A DNA stretch of 64,000 nucleotides from Nocardia rhamnosiphila NBRC 108938 (lineage in GTDB: Bacteria > Actinomycetota > Actinomycetes > Mycobacteriales > Mycobacteriaceae). Position 1 is the stretch's first letter, and each line of letters starts with the position of its first letter. The stretch is taken from the NCBI RefSeq assembly GCF_000720425.1, contig NZ_JOAJ01000014.1:1-64000 (forward strand), read 5' to 3'. Below the pieces are notes generated by a model. It worked only from the letters and a program-made list of their open reading frames with translations, searched no databases and had not been told where the DNA came from. Both the position numbers and the translations under genes were made by a program. This document shows, in pieces, positions 43,148-51,276 of the stretch.

Positions 43148-44266
43148 CTAGACCTGTTTGCTGGGAGTTGTCGGGCCGTACGGAATATTGTTCTGCGGAT
43201 CGGTCGAACCCGGATTCGGTGCTGGATTCTCGCCCGGTGTGGGCGTCGCACCGGCGGGCGGAAGAGGGGCCGTCGGGTCGGAGGCCGGGCCCTGTGCCGA
43301 GGGGGCGGGCTGCCCTTCGGGCTCGTCCTCGCCGTCCTTGTCTTTGTCTTCCTTCTGGCCGAGGAGCTCGGGCAGCTGGCCGAGCATGGGCATGAGCGCC
43401 ATCGGCAGCATGGCCAGCATCGGCAGCATGGAACCGAGACCGCCCGCCGCCGCTCCCGCGGCACCGGCGGCGCCACCGGCGGAGCCACCCGAACCGGATC
43501 CACCCGAACCGGATCCGCCGCCGGCGGCGCCGACGTTCACATCCTGGGCGGCCGTGACCACTTCGTTCACCTTCGCCACCGCGGTGGCGATATGGTCCAT
43601 CACCGCGGCCGCCTGGGCGGAACTGAGCTTCTTCGAAGCGACCGTCAGCAAGGCGGCGTTCAGGTCGCCCTCGATATGCACGATCTTCAACAGCGTCTGT
43701 GCCTGTTCGGCGGCGACCACCTGCGAGGTTCCGTCCACCTGCGCGTCCATGTCGACAAGCGAATCCTGGCGCGCGCTTGCCGAGTACACCTGCTGCTTGT
43801 ACAACTCGACGCCCTTACCCGAGCCCGGCATGTTCGCGGCCTGGACCTTGATCGGCGTTCTGCCGCCGCGCGGCGGGGGCGGGGGGTCGGACCGGCCGAA
43901 CCCGAGCACATCCACCGATTTCTGCATCGTATCCTCGGCGTCGGCTATGAAATTGTTCACGATACTGTTGGTTTCGGAGTCCACCTTCATCCGAACCAGC
44001 TCGACCTTGTGCAGTGGTTTCGCGGGGCCCGATCGGTCGGTGACCAGTAACCCGTCCTCGGTGGCCGGACCGTCGGTGCTCGCCGCGACGGGCTTGCCGG
44101 TGGCGGGGTCCGTTCTGCCCATCAGGGTGGTCGGCCGGTCCTCCGGGGCGCCGGGAACCGGCTGACCGGGGCGTGGGTCACCCGGCCGGGGGCCGCCGGG
44201 CGGCCGCCGATCGTCCGGTTTCGTTCCGGGGGTGTCGATATCCGCGTCTGCTGTCGCTGTATCCAT
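43148..44266 (-). CDS. ESX-locus protein with disordered ends and a central helical domain, unknown
   Basis: A 372-residue protein. Pro/Asp-rich ends flank a helical core at about residues 85-235 (VELVRMKVDSETNSIVNNFI; AEQAQTLLKIVHIEGDLNAA; AAAVMDHIATAVAKVNEVVT). After a Gly/Ser linker comes GSMLPMLAMLPMALMPML, a motif also seen in other proteins of the locus. The core loosely resembles the helical N-terminus of the divergently transcribed NlpC/P60 protein. No signal peptide. The only ESX-side gene on the minus strand; ATG at 44266. Confidence 0.6.
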   Translation of the reverse strand: MDTATADADIDTPGTKPDDRRPPGGPRPGDPRPGQPVPGAPEDRPTTLMGRTDPATGKPVAASTDGPATEDGLLVTDRSGPAKPLHKVELVRMKVDSETNSIVNNFIADAEDTMQKSVDVLGFGRSDPPPPPRGGRTPIKVQAANMPGSGKGVELYKQQVYSASARQDSLVDMDAQVDGTSQVVAAEQAQTLLKIVHIEGDLNAALLTVASKKLSSAQAAAVMDHIATAVAKVNEVVTAAQDVNVGAAGGGSGSGGSGSGGSAGGAAGAAGAAAGGLGSMLPMLAMLPMALMPMLGQLPELLGQKEDKDKDGEDEPEGQPAPSAQGPASDPTAPLPPAGATPTPGENPAPNPGSTDPQNNIPYGPTTPSKQV

Positions 44267-44309
44267 CCGCTGTCGTCGCCTCCCGTGATGTCTTCTTCAT
44301 TGTGTTGTC

Positions 44310-44325
44310 TTCCTAGAGATGGGAA
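44310..44325. promoter_or_regulatory. shared 16-bp box, copy 4 (TTCCT-N6-GGGAA, one mismatch)
   Basis: TTCCTAGAGATGGGAA between divergent starts, 43 bases from the minus-strand gene and 132 from the NlpC/P60 gene. The weakest copy, but at the expected place. Confidence 0.5.
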
Positions 44326-44457
44326 TAGGAGGAATGCCGTTCATCCGCGTGTTGTCGCATAGTCGAACGGACAACATAGGCTTGATTGCCGAGAAATTGC
44401 CCGGGGTGCTGGGGCAGAGAGGTAAGTCGGTGCGATGAGCGATGATGAGCTGATCGC

Positions 44458-45420
44458 ATGCCGGCACTGACCGACGATGTGCACGGTGTGTTGCGCGAGC
44501 TGCTCGGGCTGTACGGGGCCGGGCAGCCGTCCGAACGCGCGGCCGCCGTGCTTGCGCAATCCATGGCGGCGGACCTGTCCCGGCTGTCCGGCGGGGGTGC
44601 CCGCGGCTACGGTGACGCGCTCGGGATCCAGCGTACGGTGCTCGACACGCAGTACGGCCGGGACGGTGTCGTCACCAAGACCGTCGGTGAGTCGGGGGCC
44701 GGGACGCTGAACGGGCGCGGGGTGCTGAGCAGTCAGATCTCCGATCTCCAGGCGCGGATCCAGGCCATCACCACTATCGGTGACACCCGGTTCAGCGGCC
44801 CGGCCCTACTCGATTCGGCCCAGCAGACCATCACGAACGCGACCAGGCAGGTGAACGCCGATATCGACGCGGCACGCAGACAGGCGGCTCAGATAATGCC
44901 GCCGGTGGCGCTCGCCGAGCGCACTCGAAAAGCGTCTCCTCCGCCCCGGAAAAGGCGACGGCGGCGACCCCGCATGGTGTCCGCGCAACAGGTCGCGAAT
45001 CAGCCGACCCGACGCGGTATACGCCGCAACTGGGACAAGACCCGAGGCGGGCGGGCCGCTCAGGCGGCCGACGGCGCGCTCGGCCTGCCCTATATCTGGG
45101 GTGGTGGTGGCGCCGGCGGACCCAGCGGGGGCGGTTTCGATTGCTCCGGGCTGACCCAGTACGCCATCGCGCAGGCCACGAACGGCGAGGTGGTCCTACC
45201 GCGGACCACTTACGATCAGATCTACGCCGGTGAACGAATCGATCCCCGTGAGGTGCGCGCCGGTGATCTCGTGTTCCCGGCTTCGTCGTTCAGCTCTCGT
45301 GGGCCGGAACACGTTCAACTCGCCGCGGGCAACGGTATGGTGATCGAGGCACCCTATTCCGGTGCCACGGTTACCTATTCGCCCATGCCGCCCAGTGCTG
45401 TCGTGGTACGGGTCGTCTGA
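44458..45420 (+). CDS. NlpC/P60 peptidoglycan endopeptidase of the ESX locus
   Basis: A 320-residue protein. An N-terminal helical region (about 1-165: VLRELLGLYGAGQPSERAAA, VLSSQISDLQARIQAITTIG) is followed by a basic linker (PPRKRRRRRPRM). A complete NlpC/P60 domain follows, with catalytic Cys in GGGFDCSGLTQYA near residue 225 and His in PEHVQLAAG near 283. M. tuberculosis Rv3896c, beside eccB2 of ESX-2, is a protein of the same class in the same place. It would remodel peptidoglycan around the ESX machine or be exported by it. No signal peptide. Confidence 0.82.
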   Translation: MPALTDDVHGVLRELLGLYGAGQPSERAAAVLAQSMAADLSRLSGGGARGYGDALGIQRTVLDTQYGRDGVVTKTVGESGAGTLNGRGVLSSQISDLQARIQAITTIGDTRFSGPALLDSAQQTITNATRQVNADIDAARRQAAQIMPPVALAERTRKASPPPRKRRRRRPRMVSAQQVANQPTRRGIRRNWDKTRGGRAAQAADGALGLPYIWGGGGAGGPSGGGFDCSGLTQYAIAQATNGEVVLPRTTYDQIYAGERIDPREVRAGDLVFPASSFSSRGPEHVQLAAGNGMVIEAPYSGATVTYSPMPPSAVVVRVV

Positions 45421-45444
45421 ATCGTCTGAGCGGAACTCTCGCCT

Positions 45445-47214
45445 TTGGCTATCGAGATACCACACGAAGTGGCGACGTTCCTGAACTTCATCGGCGTCCC
45501 GTATCCGGATATCAACGAGGACCAGGTTCGGGAACTGGCCGGTCACGTCCGCACTTTCGCCGACGAGGTCGCCGGGACCCACGGCGCGGCGACCGGTGCG
45601 ATCACCGACATGGGATCGGTTTACCAAGGGCAGTCGTATCGCGCGCTGGTGGCGTCCTGGGCGAGCTTGAGTTCGTCGCATATGGAAAGGCTGGACGAGT
45701 TGTGCCGGGCCGTGGCGACGGCTCTGGAGATCGCGGCCGAAGTGATCACCGTGGTGAAGGTGGCGGTACTGACCGAGCTCGCGGTGCTGGCCGCCGCCTA
45801 TGCCGCGGCGATGGCGGCCACCGTGGCGACTTCGGGGGCCTCGGTGGCACTGAGCCAGTCCATTTCACTCGCGGCCCGACGGCTGGTCAAGGCCATGGAG
45901 GAGATGCTCATCGGCTACATCGTGGCCGAGGTACTGGGTAAGGCCATCGAACCGCTCGAGGACGCGGTCGCGGACATGATCAACGGCGTGGTCTACAACA
46001 CCACTGCCGATCTGCTGGGCGTCGATACCGGCGGCAAAGATGTCGTGTACATCGATCCCGACGAGGTGCGCCGCTACGCCCAGGTCCTCGACGACCACGC
46101 GGACGACATCATGAAGCACGCGGAGAAGTTCGCCAACGGTGTCGCCGCGCTCGATTTCACGACGCCGGTCGGCCTACCCGGTGCGAGTGCTCCGGTGACC
46201 CAGGAGGGGGGACCCCCGAACAGCCCGGCTGCGAGCGCACCGGTTCGGCAGGTGCCACAGGAAGTGGCTACTACGCCGCGGAACTGGATACCTGAGTCCA
46301 CCGTAGGTGCGGTGCCCGCCCAGGACGCGGGAGCGCCTGCTCATGCCGACGACAGGTCGCCGGCGGCGGAGGCTCCGCCGCAGAGTGCGACGGGCTCTCC
46401 CGCAGCGGGGCCCGCCGCGGCCGGACAGAGCGGTGTGCCGGGTGCGAGCGCCGGAACCGGACCGGGGCAGGCCGAGGACCTGCGGGCCCCGGGCCCGCCC
46501 GTCGAGAGTCCCGCGGTCGACGCGCAAACGACGGAGCCTCCGGGGGAACGGTCACCGGTTGTGGACGGCCGGGAGCCGGATTCCGCCGCTACCCGGATAT
46601 CGGCGGCGTCCGGCGACGATATGGCGGGCGCGAACCCGGGCGACCTGGGAGGTGGAGCCGAGCAATCGGCGCAGGGGGCCGGTGCGGGTGGTGTGGACTC
46701 GGCCCGCGGCGTGGAAGCCGCAAGTGTTCCGCCCGGCCGGATCGGGGATCCCGGCGGCGCGTCGACCGGAGGTGGCGGCGGCCCGGCCAGTCCGTGGAAT
46801 CGTCAGTCGTCCGCGCCGGGCGGATCGCCCGCCGGATCCGGGAACACCGCACCCGGGGGACGTGGCCGCCGCCGCGGGACCGACGGCGATAAGCCGGGCC
46901 GTACCGCGGGCGGTCGGCGTCGTCGGGCCGCCCGGCAGAACCCGTGGTCGGCTCGACCGGCCGCGACGTCCGCACCGGCGCGTACGCCGTGGGGTAAACC
47001 GGCCGAGCGCACCGAGCCGGCGGTTCCCGCCGTGGCGGCGGAGGGGGATGTGCCACCGCCCGTGGTACCGGCCGACCGGGATCGGAAGGATGGCACCGAA
47101 GGGAAGGACGGCGCCGCACGGGAATCGGCGGGGCGGGCGCACCAACCGGATACCGGCGGGCCGGCGGTCTCCGCGCCGGTTCGCGCGGACGAAGGCCCGC
47201 CGCCGCGCGGGTGA
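45445..47214 (+). CDS. long WXG100-like ESX substrate with disordered tail
   Basis: A 589-residue protein. Residues 1-95 resemble the N-terminal helical domain of CpnT-type long ESX proteins: FLNFIGVPYPDINEDQVREL, AGHVRTFADEV, and a turn YQG where WxG is expected. Residues about 95-235 continue as Ala-rich hydrophobic helices (VAVLTELAVLAAAYAAAMAA) and end with VRRYAQVLDDHADDIMKHAE. The remaining 350 residues are Pro/Gly/Arg-rich and disordered, with no toxin domain recognised. Start TTG at 45445, 25 bases after the NlpC/P60 gene, without a strong ribosome site. Confidence 0.65.
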   Translation: MAIEIPHEVATFLNFIGVPYPDINEDQVRELAGHVRTFADEVAGTHGAATGAITDMGSVYQGQSYRALVASWASLSSSHMERLDELCRAVATALEIAAEVITVVKVAVLTELAVLAAAYAAAMAATVATSGASVALSQSISLAARRLVKAMEEMLIGYIVAEVLGKAIEPLEDAVADMINGVVYNTTADLLGVDTGGKDVVYIDPDEVRRYAQVLDDHADDIMKHAEKFANGVAALDFTTPVGLPGASAPVTQEGGPPNSPAASAPVRQVPQEVATTPRNWIPESTVGAVPAQDAGAPAHADDRSPAAEAPPQSATGSPAAGPAAAGQSGVPGASAGTGPGQAEDLRAPGPPVESPAVDAQTTEPPGERSPVVDGREPDSAATRISAASGDDMAGANPGDLGGGAEQSAQGAGAGGVDSARGVEAASVPPGRIGDPGGASTGGGGGPASPWNRQSSAPGGSPAGSGNTAPGGRGRRRGTDGDKPGRTAGGRRRRAARQNPWSARPAATSAPARTPWGKPAERTEPAVPAVAAEGDVPPPVVPADRDRKDGTEGKDGAARESAGRAHQPDTGGPAVSAPVRADEGPPPRG

Positions 47215-47416
47215 ACAGATCCGCGTACCTCCGCAGCCGCTTCGGCCGGGCGCTTGCTGCGTATCTCCGGCCGGGGTCGGCCCGCAATCGGTCTTCGCTC
47301 GATCGAGCCCCTCGGGTGCGGCGGCCGATGGCTCGCTGTTTCCATCGGCCGCCGCGAAGTAGGTCATCAGGGATGAGGGAACTGGTGACCTGCCGCCAAC
47401 TATAGCTACAAACAAT

Positions 47417-47436
47417 GTGCCGTTCAACAACGGCAC
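47417..47436. promoter_or_regulatory. dyad GTGCCGTT-CAAC-AACGGCAC upstream of eccA
   Basis: A perfect 8-base dyad with a 4-base centre in an AT-rich segment, with no T-run after it. Its core CCGTT-N4-AACGG is shared with the merR-whiB region (16934) and the PAS-gene promoter (18852). Operator or, less likely, terminator. Confidence 0.45.
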
Positions 47437-47768
47437 TATTATCAGGAGAGGGAATTTTGTCCGGTTTGGATAGCGGGCGGGTTGCCGGACCGCCGCTGTC
47501 GCCGACGACGCCGAAAGTCAGTGCTGTCAAGCTATTTCATGCGCAGAACAGTGCGTTCGCGATGTGGTTCACGGCCGATTTCGGCGGTGGAGTACTTGGG
47601 TCCGGCACGAAACCGGCTGGTACTTTATCGCTGGATTACGGCTCGTTCCCTGATGGGAATGTGCCCTATTGGGTTTTGCGGCTTTCGTCCGTATTGCCGC
47701 CCGTATCGGCCCGCCCGTCCGATTCGGGCGCCGAATACTCGACCGGCGGCCGCGCTTCGCGGACCTAC

Positions 47769-47784
47769 TTCCCAGTGCGGGGAA
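47769..47784. promoter_or_regulatory. shared 16-bp box, copy 5 (TTCCC-N6-GGGAA)
   Basis: TTCCCAGTGCGGGGAA, a perfect dyad 75 bases before the eccA TTG start. Its position supports that short start over longer upstream readings. Confidence 0.65.
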
Positions 47785-47859
47785 ATACCCGACGCCTACC
47801 GTCGCCTCCGGGTGGCTTACCCTGCCAGCAGGCGAGGGTCGGCGGAAGGGAAGTCCGAG

Positions 47860-49617
47860 TTGTCAGCGGCCGAGGACGCGTTCTACACGGGCGTGCAGAG
47901 TTTGGGATTGGTCGCCGGTGGGGTGCGCAACGAAGAGCACGCCCGCGCGGCGTTCACGGCGGCCACGGATATCGATCCGGATATGTGCGACGCATGGCTG
48001 GGACGAGCTATGGCGGGGGAGGTCACGTCCGAGGTCATCTACGGTGCTTACCGCTCCTCGCACAATCTCTACCGCGATCAGCAGCGTGCCGGCCTGGTGG
48101 ACCGGGCACTGTGGTGCCAGGTCGAAATAGGTGTCTTCGGCCTGCGGGTCGCGATGGCCGATCGCGATCAGATCGCCATCGCGCAGGCGTGCGCGTACGC
48201 CGACGGGGGCGAATGGCAGGAAGCCGCCGCGATCCTGGACGAGGTGCGCGGTGACGATGTCGCCGATTTCGCACGGATCGCCCTGTTCTACCGGACCGGG
48301 CGCTGGCCCGATGTGCTCACCGCCCGTGCCGCGAAAACCGTACTCGAGGACGGTCTGCTCGATATCGCCGCCGAACTGATGGCGGCCAGTGCGCTCGCGC
48401 ATCTCGGCAGGTTCGGGGAGGCGTTGCCGCGTGCGCAGCGGATCGTGGAGGACAGTCAGTCCGGGAGTCTGTCCTACATCTGGGCCGATGCGCACTATCT
48501 GCTCGGCATGATCATGCGGCACAACGGTGAGCACGAGGCGGCCGACAAGATCCTCAAGGGCCTGCAGGGGTCGGGCCTGTGGCCCAACCGGCCGGACTGG
48601 CAGCAGGCGGTGCGGGACAAGAACTTCCGGCTCGAGGTCACCACTCCGGCCGTGATCGCCTCCCGGACCGATATCTGGGATCCCAAATCCGGTGACGATC
48701 CCGCCGAAGTGGCGGCGAGCGCGGCCAAGGCCGAACGCGACGAACTGCTCGAAGAGGCATCCAAGCTGCTGCAGTCGCAGATCGGCATGGACTCGGTCAA
48801 GGAACAGGTGGATCGGCTCAAATCCGGTGTGCTGATGGACCAGGTCCGGGCCAAGCGCGGCCTGGCGGTCGACTCGCGATCGAATCACCTCATCTTCTCC
48901 GGACCACCCGGTACCGGTAAGACCACCATCGCGCGGGTTATCGCCAAGATCTTCGCCGGGCTCGGCGTGGTCGAGAACGCCGAAGTCATCGAGGCGTCGC
49001 GTAACGATATGGTCGGCACCCATCTCGGCCATACCGCACCCAAGACCAACGCGCTGATCGACTCCGCGCTCGGTGGCGTGCTCTTCATCGACGAGGCCTA
49101 CACCCTGATCCAGGAGGGCCTGTCCGGTGGTGACGCCTTCGGTAAGGAAGCGGTCGATACGCTGCTGGCCCGGATGGAGAACGACCGCAGCAAGCTGGTC
49201 GTGATCATCGCCGGTTACGAGGCCGAGATCGACAGGTTCCTGCAGTCGAACGAAGGTCTGTCGTCACGTTTCACCAAGCGGGTCCGGTTCCCCAGCTACG
49301 ACCCGGACGAACTCGTCCAGATCGCCGATCACATCGCCGGCAAGAAGGATTCGATCCTGTCCGATCAGGCACGGGAGGTCCTGCGCGACCGCTGCACGAC
49401 GATGTCGGAGGAGAGCAGGAACGGCCGCCGCCTCATCGACCTCGCCGGTAACGGTCGTTTCGTGCGCAATGTCGTGGAGGCCGCGGAGGCGGAACGGGAT
49501 TTCCGGTTCACCCGCGACAATGTGGATATCGCCGCGCTCACCGACGAAGAGTTGATGACCATCGACGCCTTCGATATCAGCACCGCGCTGCAGGGGTTGG
49601 CGCCGGTCGGAAAGTAG
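47860..49617 (+). CDS. eccA: ESX AAA+ ATPase EccA
   Basis: About 585 residues. The N-terminal 280 or so are TPR-like helical repeats (DAFYTGVQSLGLVAGGVRNE, ALAHLGRFGEALPRAQRIVE) and the C-terminal part is a CbxX/CfqX-type AAA+ domain. Walker A GPPGTGKTT is near residue 347, Walker B VLFIDEAYTL near 407, and SSRFTKRVRFPSY follows. EccA is a cytosolic ATPase thought to act on Esx/PE/PPE substrates or EspG complexes. TTG at 47860 has GGAAGGG nine bases upstream and gives the usual EccA length; upstream sequence in this frame is Arg-rich and not protein-like. Confidence 0.92.
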   Translation: MSAAEDAFYTGVQSLGLVAGGVRNEEHARAAFTAATDIDPDMCDAWLGRAMAGEVTSEVIYGAYRSSHNLYRDQQRAGLVDRALWCQVEIGVFGLRVAMADRDQIAIAQACAYADGGEWQEAAAILDEVRGDDVADFARIALFYRTGRWPDVLTARAAKTVLEDGLLDIAAELMAASALAHLGRFGEALPRAQRIVEDSQSGSLSYIWADAHYLLGMIMRHNGEHEAADKILKGLQGSGLWPNRPDWQQAVRDKNFRLEVTTPAVIASRTDIWDPKSGDDPAEVAASAAKAERDELLEEASKLLQSQIGMDSVKEQVDRLKSGVLMDQVRAKRGLAVDSRSNHLIFSGPPGTGKTTIARVIAKIFAGLGVVENAEVIEASRNDMVGTHLGHTAPKTNALIDSALGGVLFIDEAYTLIQEGLSGGDAFGKEAVDTLLARMENDRSKLVVIIAGYEAEIDRFLQSNEGLSSRFTKRVRFPSYDPDELVQIADHIAGKKDSILSDQAREVLRDRCTTMSEESRNGRRLIDLAGNGRFVRNVVEAAEAERDFRFTRDNVDIAALTDEELMTIDAFDISTALQGLAPVGK

Positions 49618-49642
49618 CATCCGCCTCCCACCCGGCCGACTG

Positions 49643-49658
49643 TTCCCAATTCTGGGGA
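49643..49658. promoter_or_regulatory. shared 16-bp box, copy 6 (TTCCC-N6-GGGGA)
   Basis: TTCCCAATTCTGGGGA, 61 bases before the eccB GTG; read on the other strand it is TCCCC-N6-GGGAA. A -10-like TAGGTT follows at 49682. Confidence 0.65.
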
Positions 49659-49719
49659 GTGGTCGGTTCGGGCGTGCGCGTTAGGTTGTGGCCGAGGTCG
49701 GCGGAAGGAACGGTTACCG

Positions 49720-51276
49720 GTGGCACGCTTCCGGGTGGTGACCAAGCACCAGGTTTCGGGTTGGCGGTTTCTGTTACACCGGATCGAACATGCCCTGGTC
49801 CGTCGCGACGCCTCGATGATCGACGACCCCTCCCGCGGCCGGTCCACCGCGCTGGCGGTCGGGGTCGCGCTGGCCTGTGTGGGCATCGCCGGAGCCGCGG
49901 TGCTGGCGTTCTTCAAACCCGCGAAACCGGTGGGAGACTCACCGATCCTCGCGGAGAAGGACAGCGGCGCGCTGTATGTCAAGCTCGGTGAACGTCTGCA
50001 TCCCGCCCTCAATCTCACCTCGGCCCGCCTGATCGTGGGACAGCCGGCCAAACCGGTGGAGGTATCGCAGTCCGAGCTCGCGAAGTACCCGCGTGGTCCC
50101 TGGGTAGGGATACCCGGTGCACCCGGGCAGATCAACGACGAGGCGGAGAAGGATTCCGAATGGACGGTCTGTGATACCGCCCGAACCGGGGCCGCGGCAC
50201 CGGTCGACCAGGAGACCGGCCTCCCGACACTGTTGCGTTCGGCGGTGCTCACCACCGCCATCGCCGGGCCGCTCACCGTCGACGGCGATGCCGTGCACGA
50301 ACTGAGCGGCCGCCAGGCCCGGCTGCTCCGCGGTGAGGATGCGACCTGGCTTGTGTACTCCGATCCGGAACAGGGCGTGGTACGCGCCGAGATCAATCTC
50401 GCCGATTCACCGGTGATGCTCGCCCTCGGGATCGACAGCCACGCACAGGTGGCCGCCGCGTCACCCGGGCTATTGGGGGCGATACCCGAAGTCGCGCCGA
50501 TCCGGGTGCCGGATGTCCCCGGCTCCGGTACCCCCACGACACTGAAACCGGCGCTCGATGCGGTGGTCGGGTCCATCGTCACGGTCGCCACGCCGAATCA
50601 GCCGGCCGCCTACTATCTGGTGTCCAATTCCGGCCTGGTCCGGGTCAGCGGGGTGCTGGCGTCCATCGTGCGAAACGCGAACTCACACGGTGCGGTCGCT
50701 ACGACAACGATCGGGCCGGACGTGGCGGCGGCGAACCTACGTCCCGGTGATTGGCCGGGCACCGCGACCTATCCGGCCGAATCGGTCGAAGTCCTCGATC
50801 CCATTCGTGACCTGATCACCTGCTACCACTGGGAGCGCACAGGTACCGATCCGGATGCGCATACCCGGTTGCTCTTCGGCAGGCAGCTGCCGCTCACGAA
50901 ACAGGAACAGGGCCGCACCGTCGGCTTGGTCACCGCCCCCTACTCGGGCGGTATGACCGCCGATTATGCCTACCTGCCCCGTACCTCGGGAAAATTCGTG
51001 CAGGTCACCGGTGCCGAACCCGGCTCACCGCTGCGCGAATCGCTGTTCTGGATATCCGACAGCGGTGTCCGCTACGGCATCGATGCGGATCTGAAGGGCG
51101 GTAACGGGAAAGATCCGTCGCTTGCCGCACTGGCGCTGCGTGACCCCGTTCCGGCGCCGTGGAGCATCGTCTCGCTGTTCGCGGTAGGCCCGGCGCTCTC
51201 GGTCGGCGACGCCATGATCCAACACGACGGGATACCGCCGAACATGACGGGTGCGCAGATGGCGGGGAACAAATGA
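49720..51276 (+). CDS. eccB: ESX core membrane protein EccB
   Basis: A 518-residue subunit of the ESX membrane complex with most of its mass in the periplasm. The cytoplasmic start RVVTKHQVSGWRFLLHRIEH, then RRDASMIDDPSRGR, is the EccB signature. One membrane helix spans about residues 48-68. The repeat domains follow (SGALYVKLGERLHPALNLTS ARLI and later repeats), with Cys in VCDTARTG and TCYHWERTG positioned for a disulfide. The GTG start follows the shared box and a -10 at 49682. The stop overlaps the eccC start. Confidence 0.95.
   Translation: MARFRVVTKHQVSGWRFLLHRIEHALVRRDASMIDDPSRGRSTALAVGVALACVGIAGAAVLAFFKPAKPVGDSPILAEKDSGALYVKLGERLHPALNLTSARLIVGQPAKPVEVSQSELAKYPRGPWVGIPGAPGQINDEAEKDSEWTVCDTARTGAAAPVDQETGLPTLLRSAVLTTAIAGPLTVDGDAVHELSGRQARLLRGEDATWLVYSDPEQGVVRAEINLADSPVMLALGIDSHAQVAAASPGLLGAIPEVAPIRVPDVPGSGTPTTLKPALDAVVGSIVTVATPNQPAAYYLVSNSGLVRVSGVLASIVRNANSHGAVATTTIGPDVAAANLRPGDWPGTATYPAESVEVLDPIRDLITCYHWERTGTDPDAHTRLLFGRQLPLTKQEQGRTVGLVTAPYSGGMTADYAYLPRTSGKFVQVTGAEPGSPLRESLFWISDSGVRYGIDADLKGGNGKDPSLAALALRDPVPAPWSIVSLFAVGPALSVGDAMIQHDGIPPNMTGAQMAGNK

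Larger units (their letters stand above)
47215..47859. other. long leader/regulatory region upstream of eccA
   Basis: About 645 bases. It holds the dyad at 47417-47436 in an AT-rich patch, then a ribosome-site-like AGGAGAGGG followed by TTG at 47457. The frame from there (LSGLDSGRVAGPPLSPTTPK onward) is partly protein-like but runs into eccA. The shared box at 47769 comes last. No gene is called with confidence. Confidence 0.5.

Noticed and set aside
47482..47859. Upstream extension of eccA in its own frame
   Set aside because: The added 126 residues are Arg-rich and unlike any EccA. The shared promoter box and a ribosome site support TTG at 47860.
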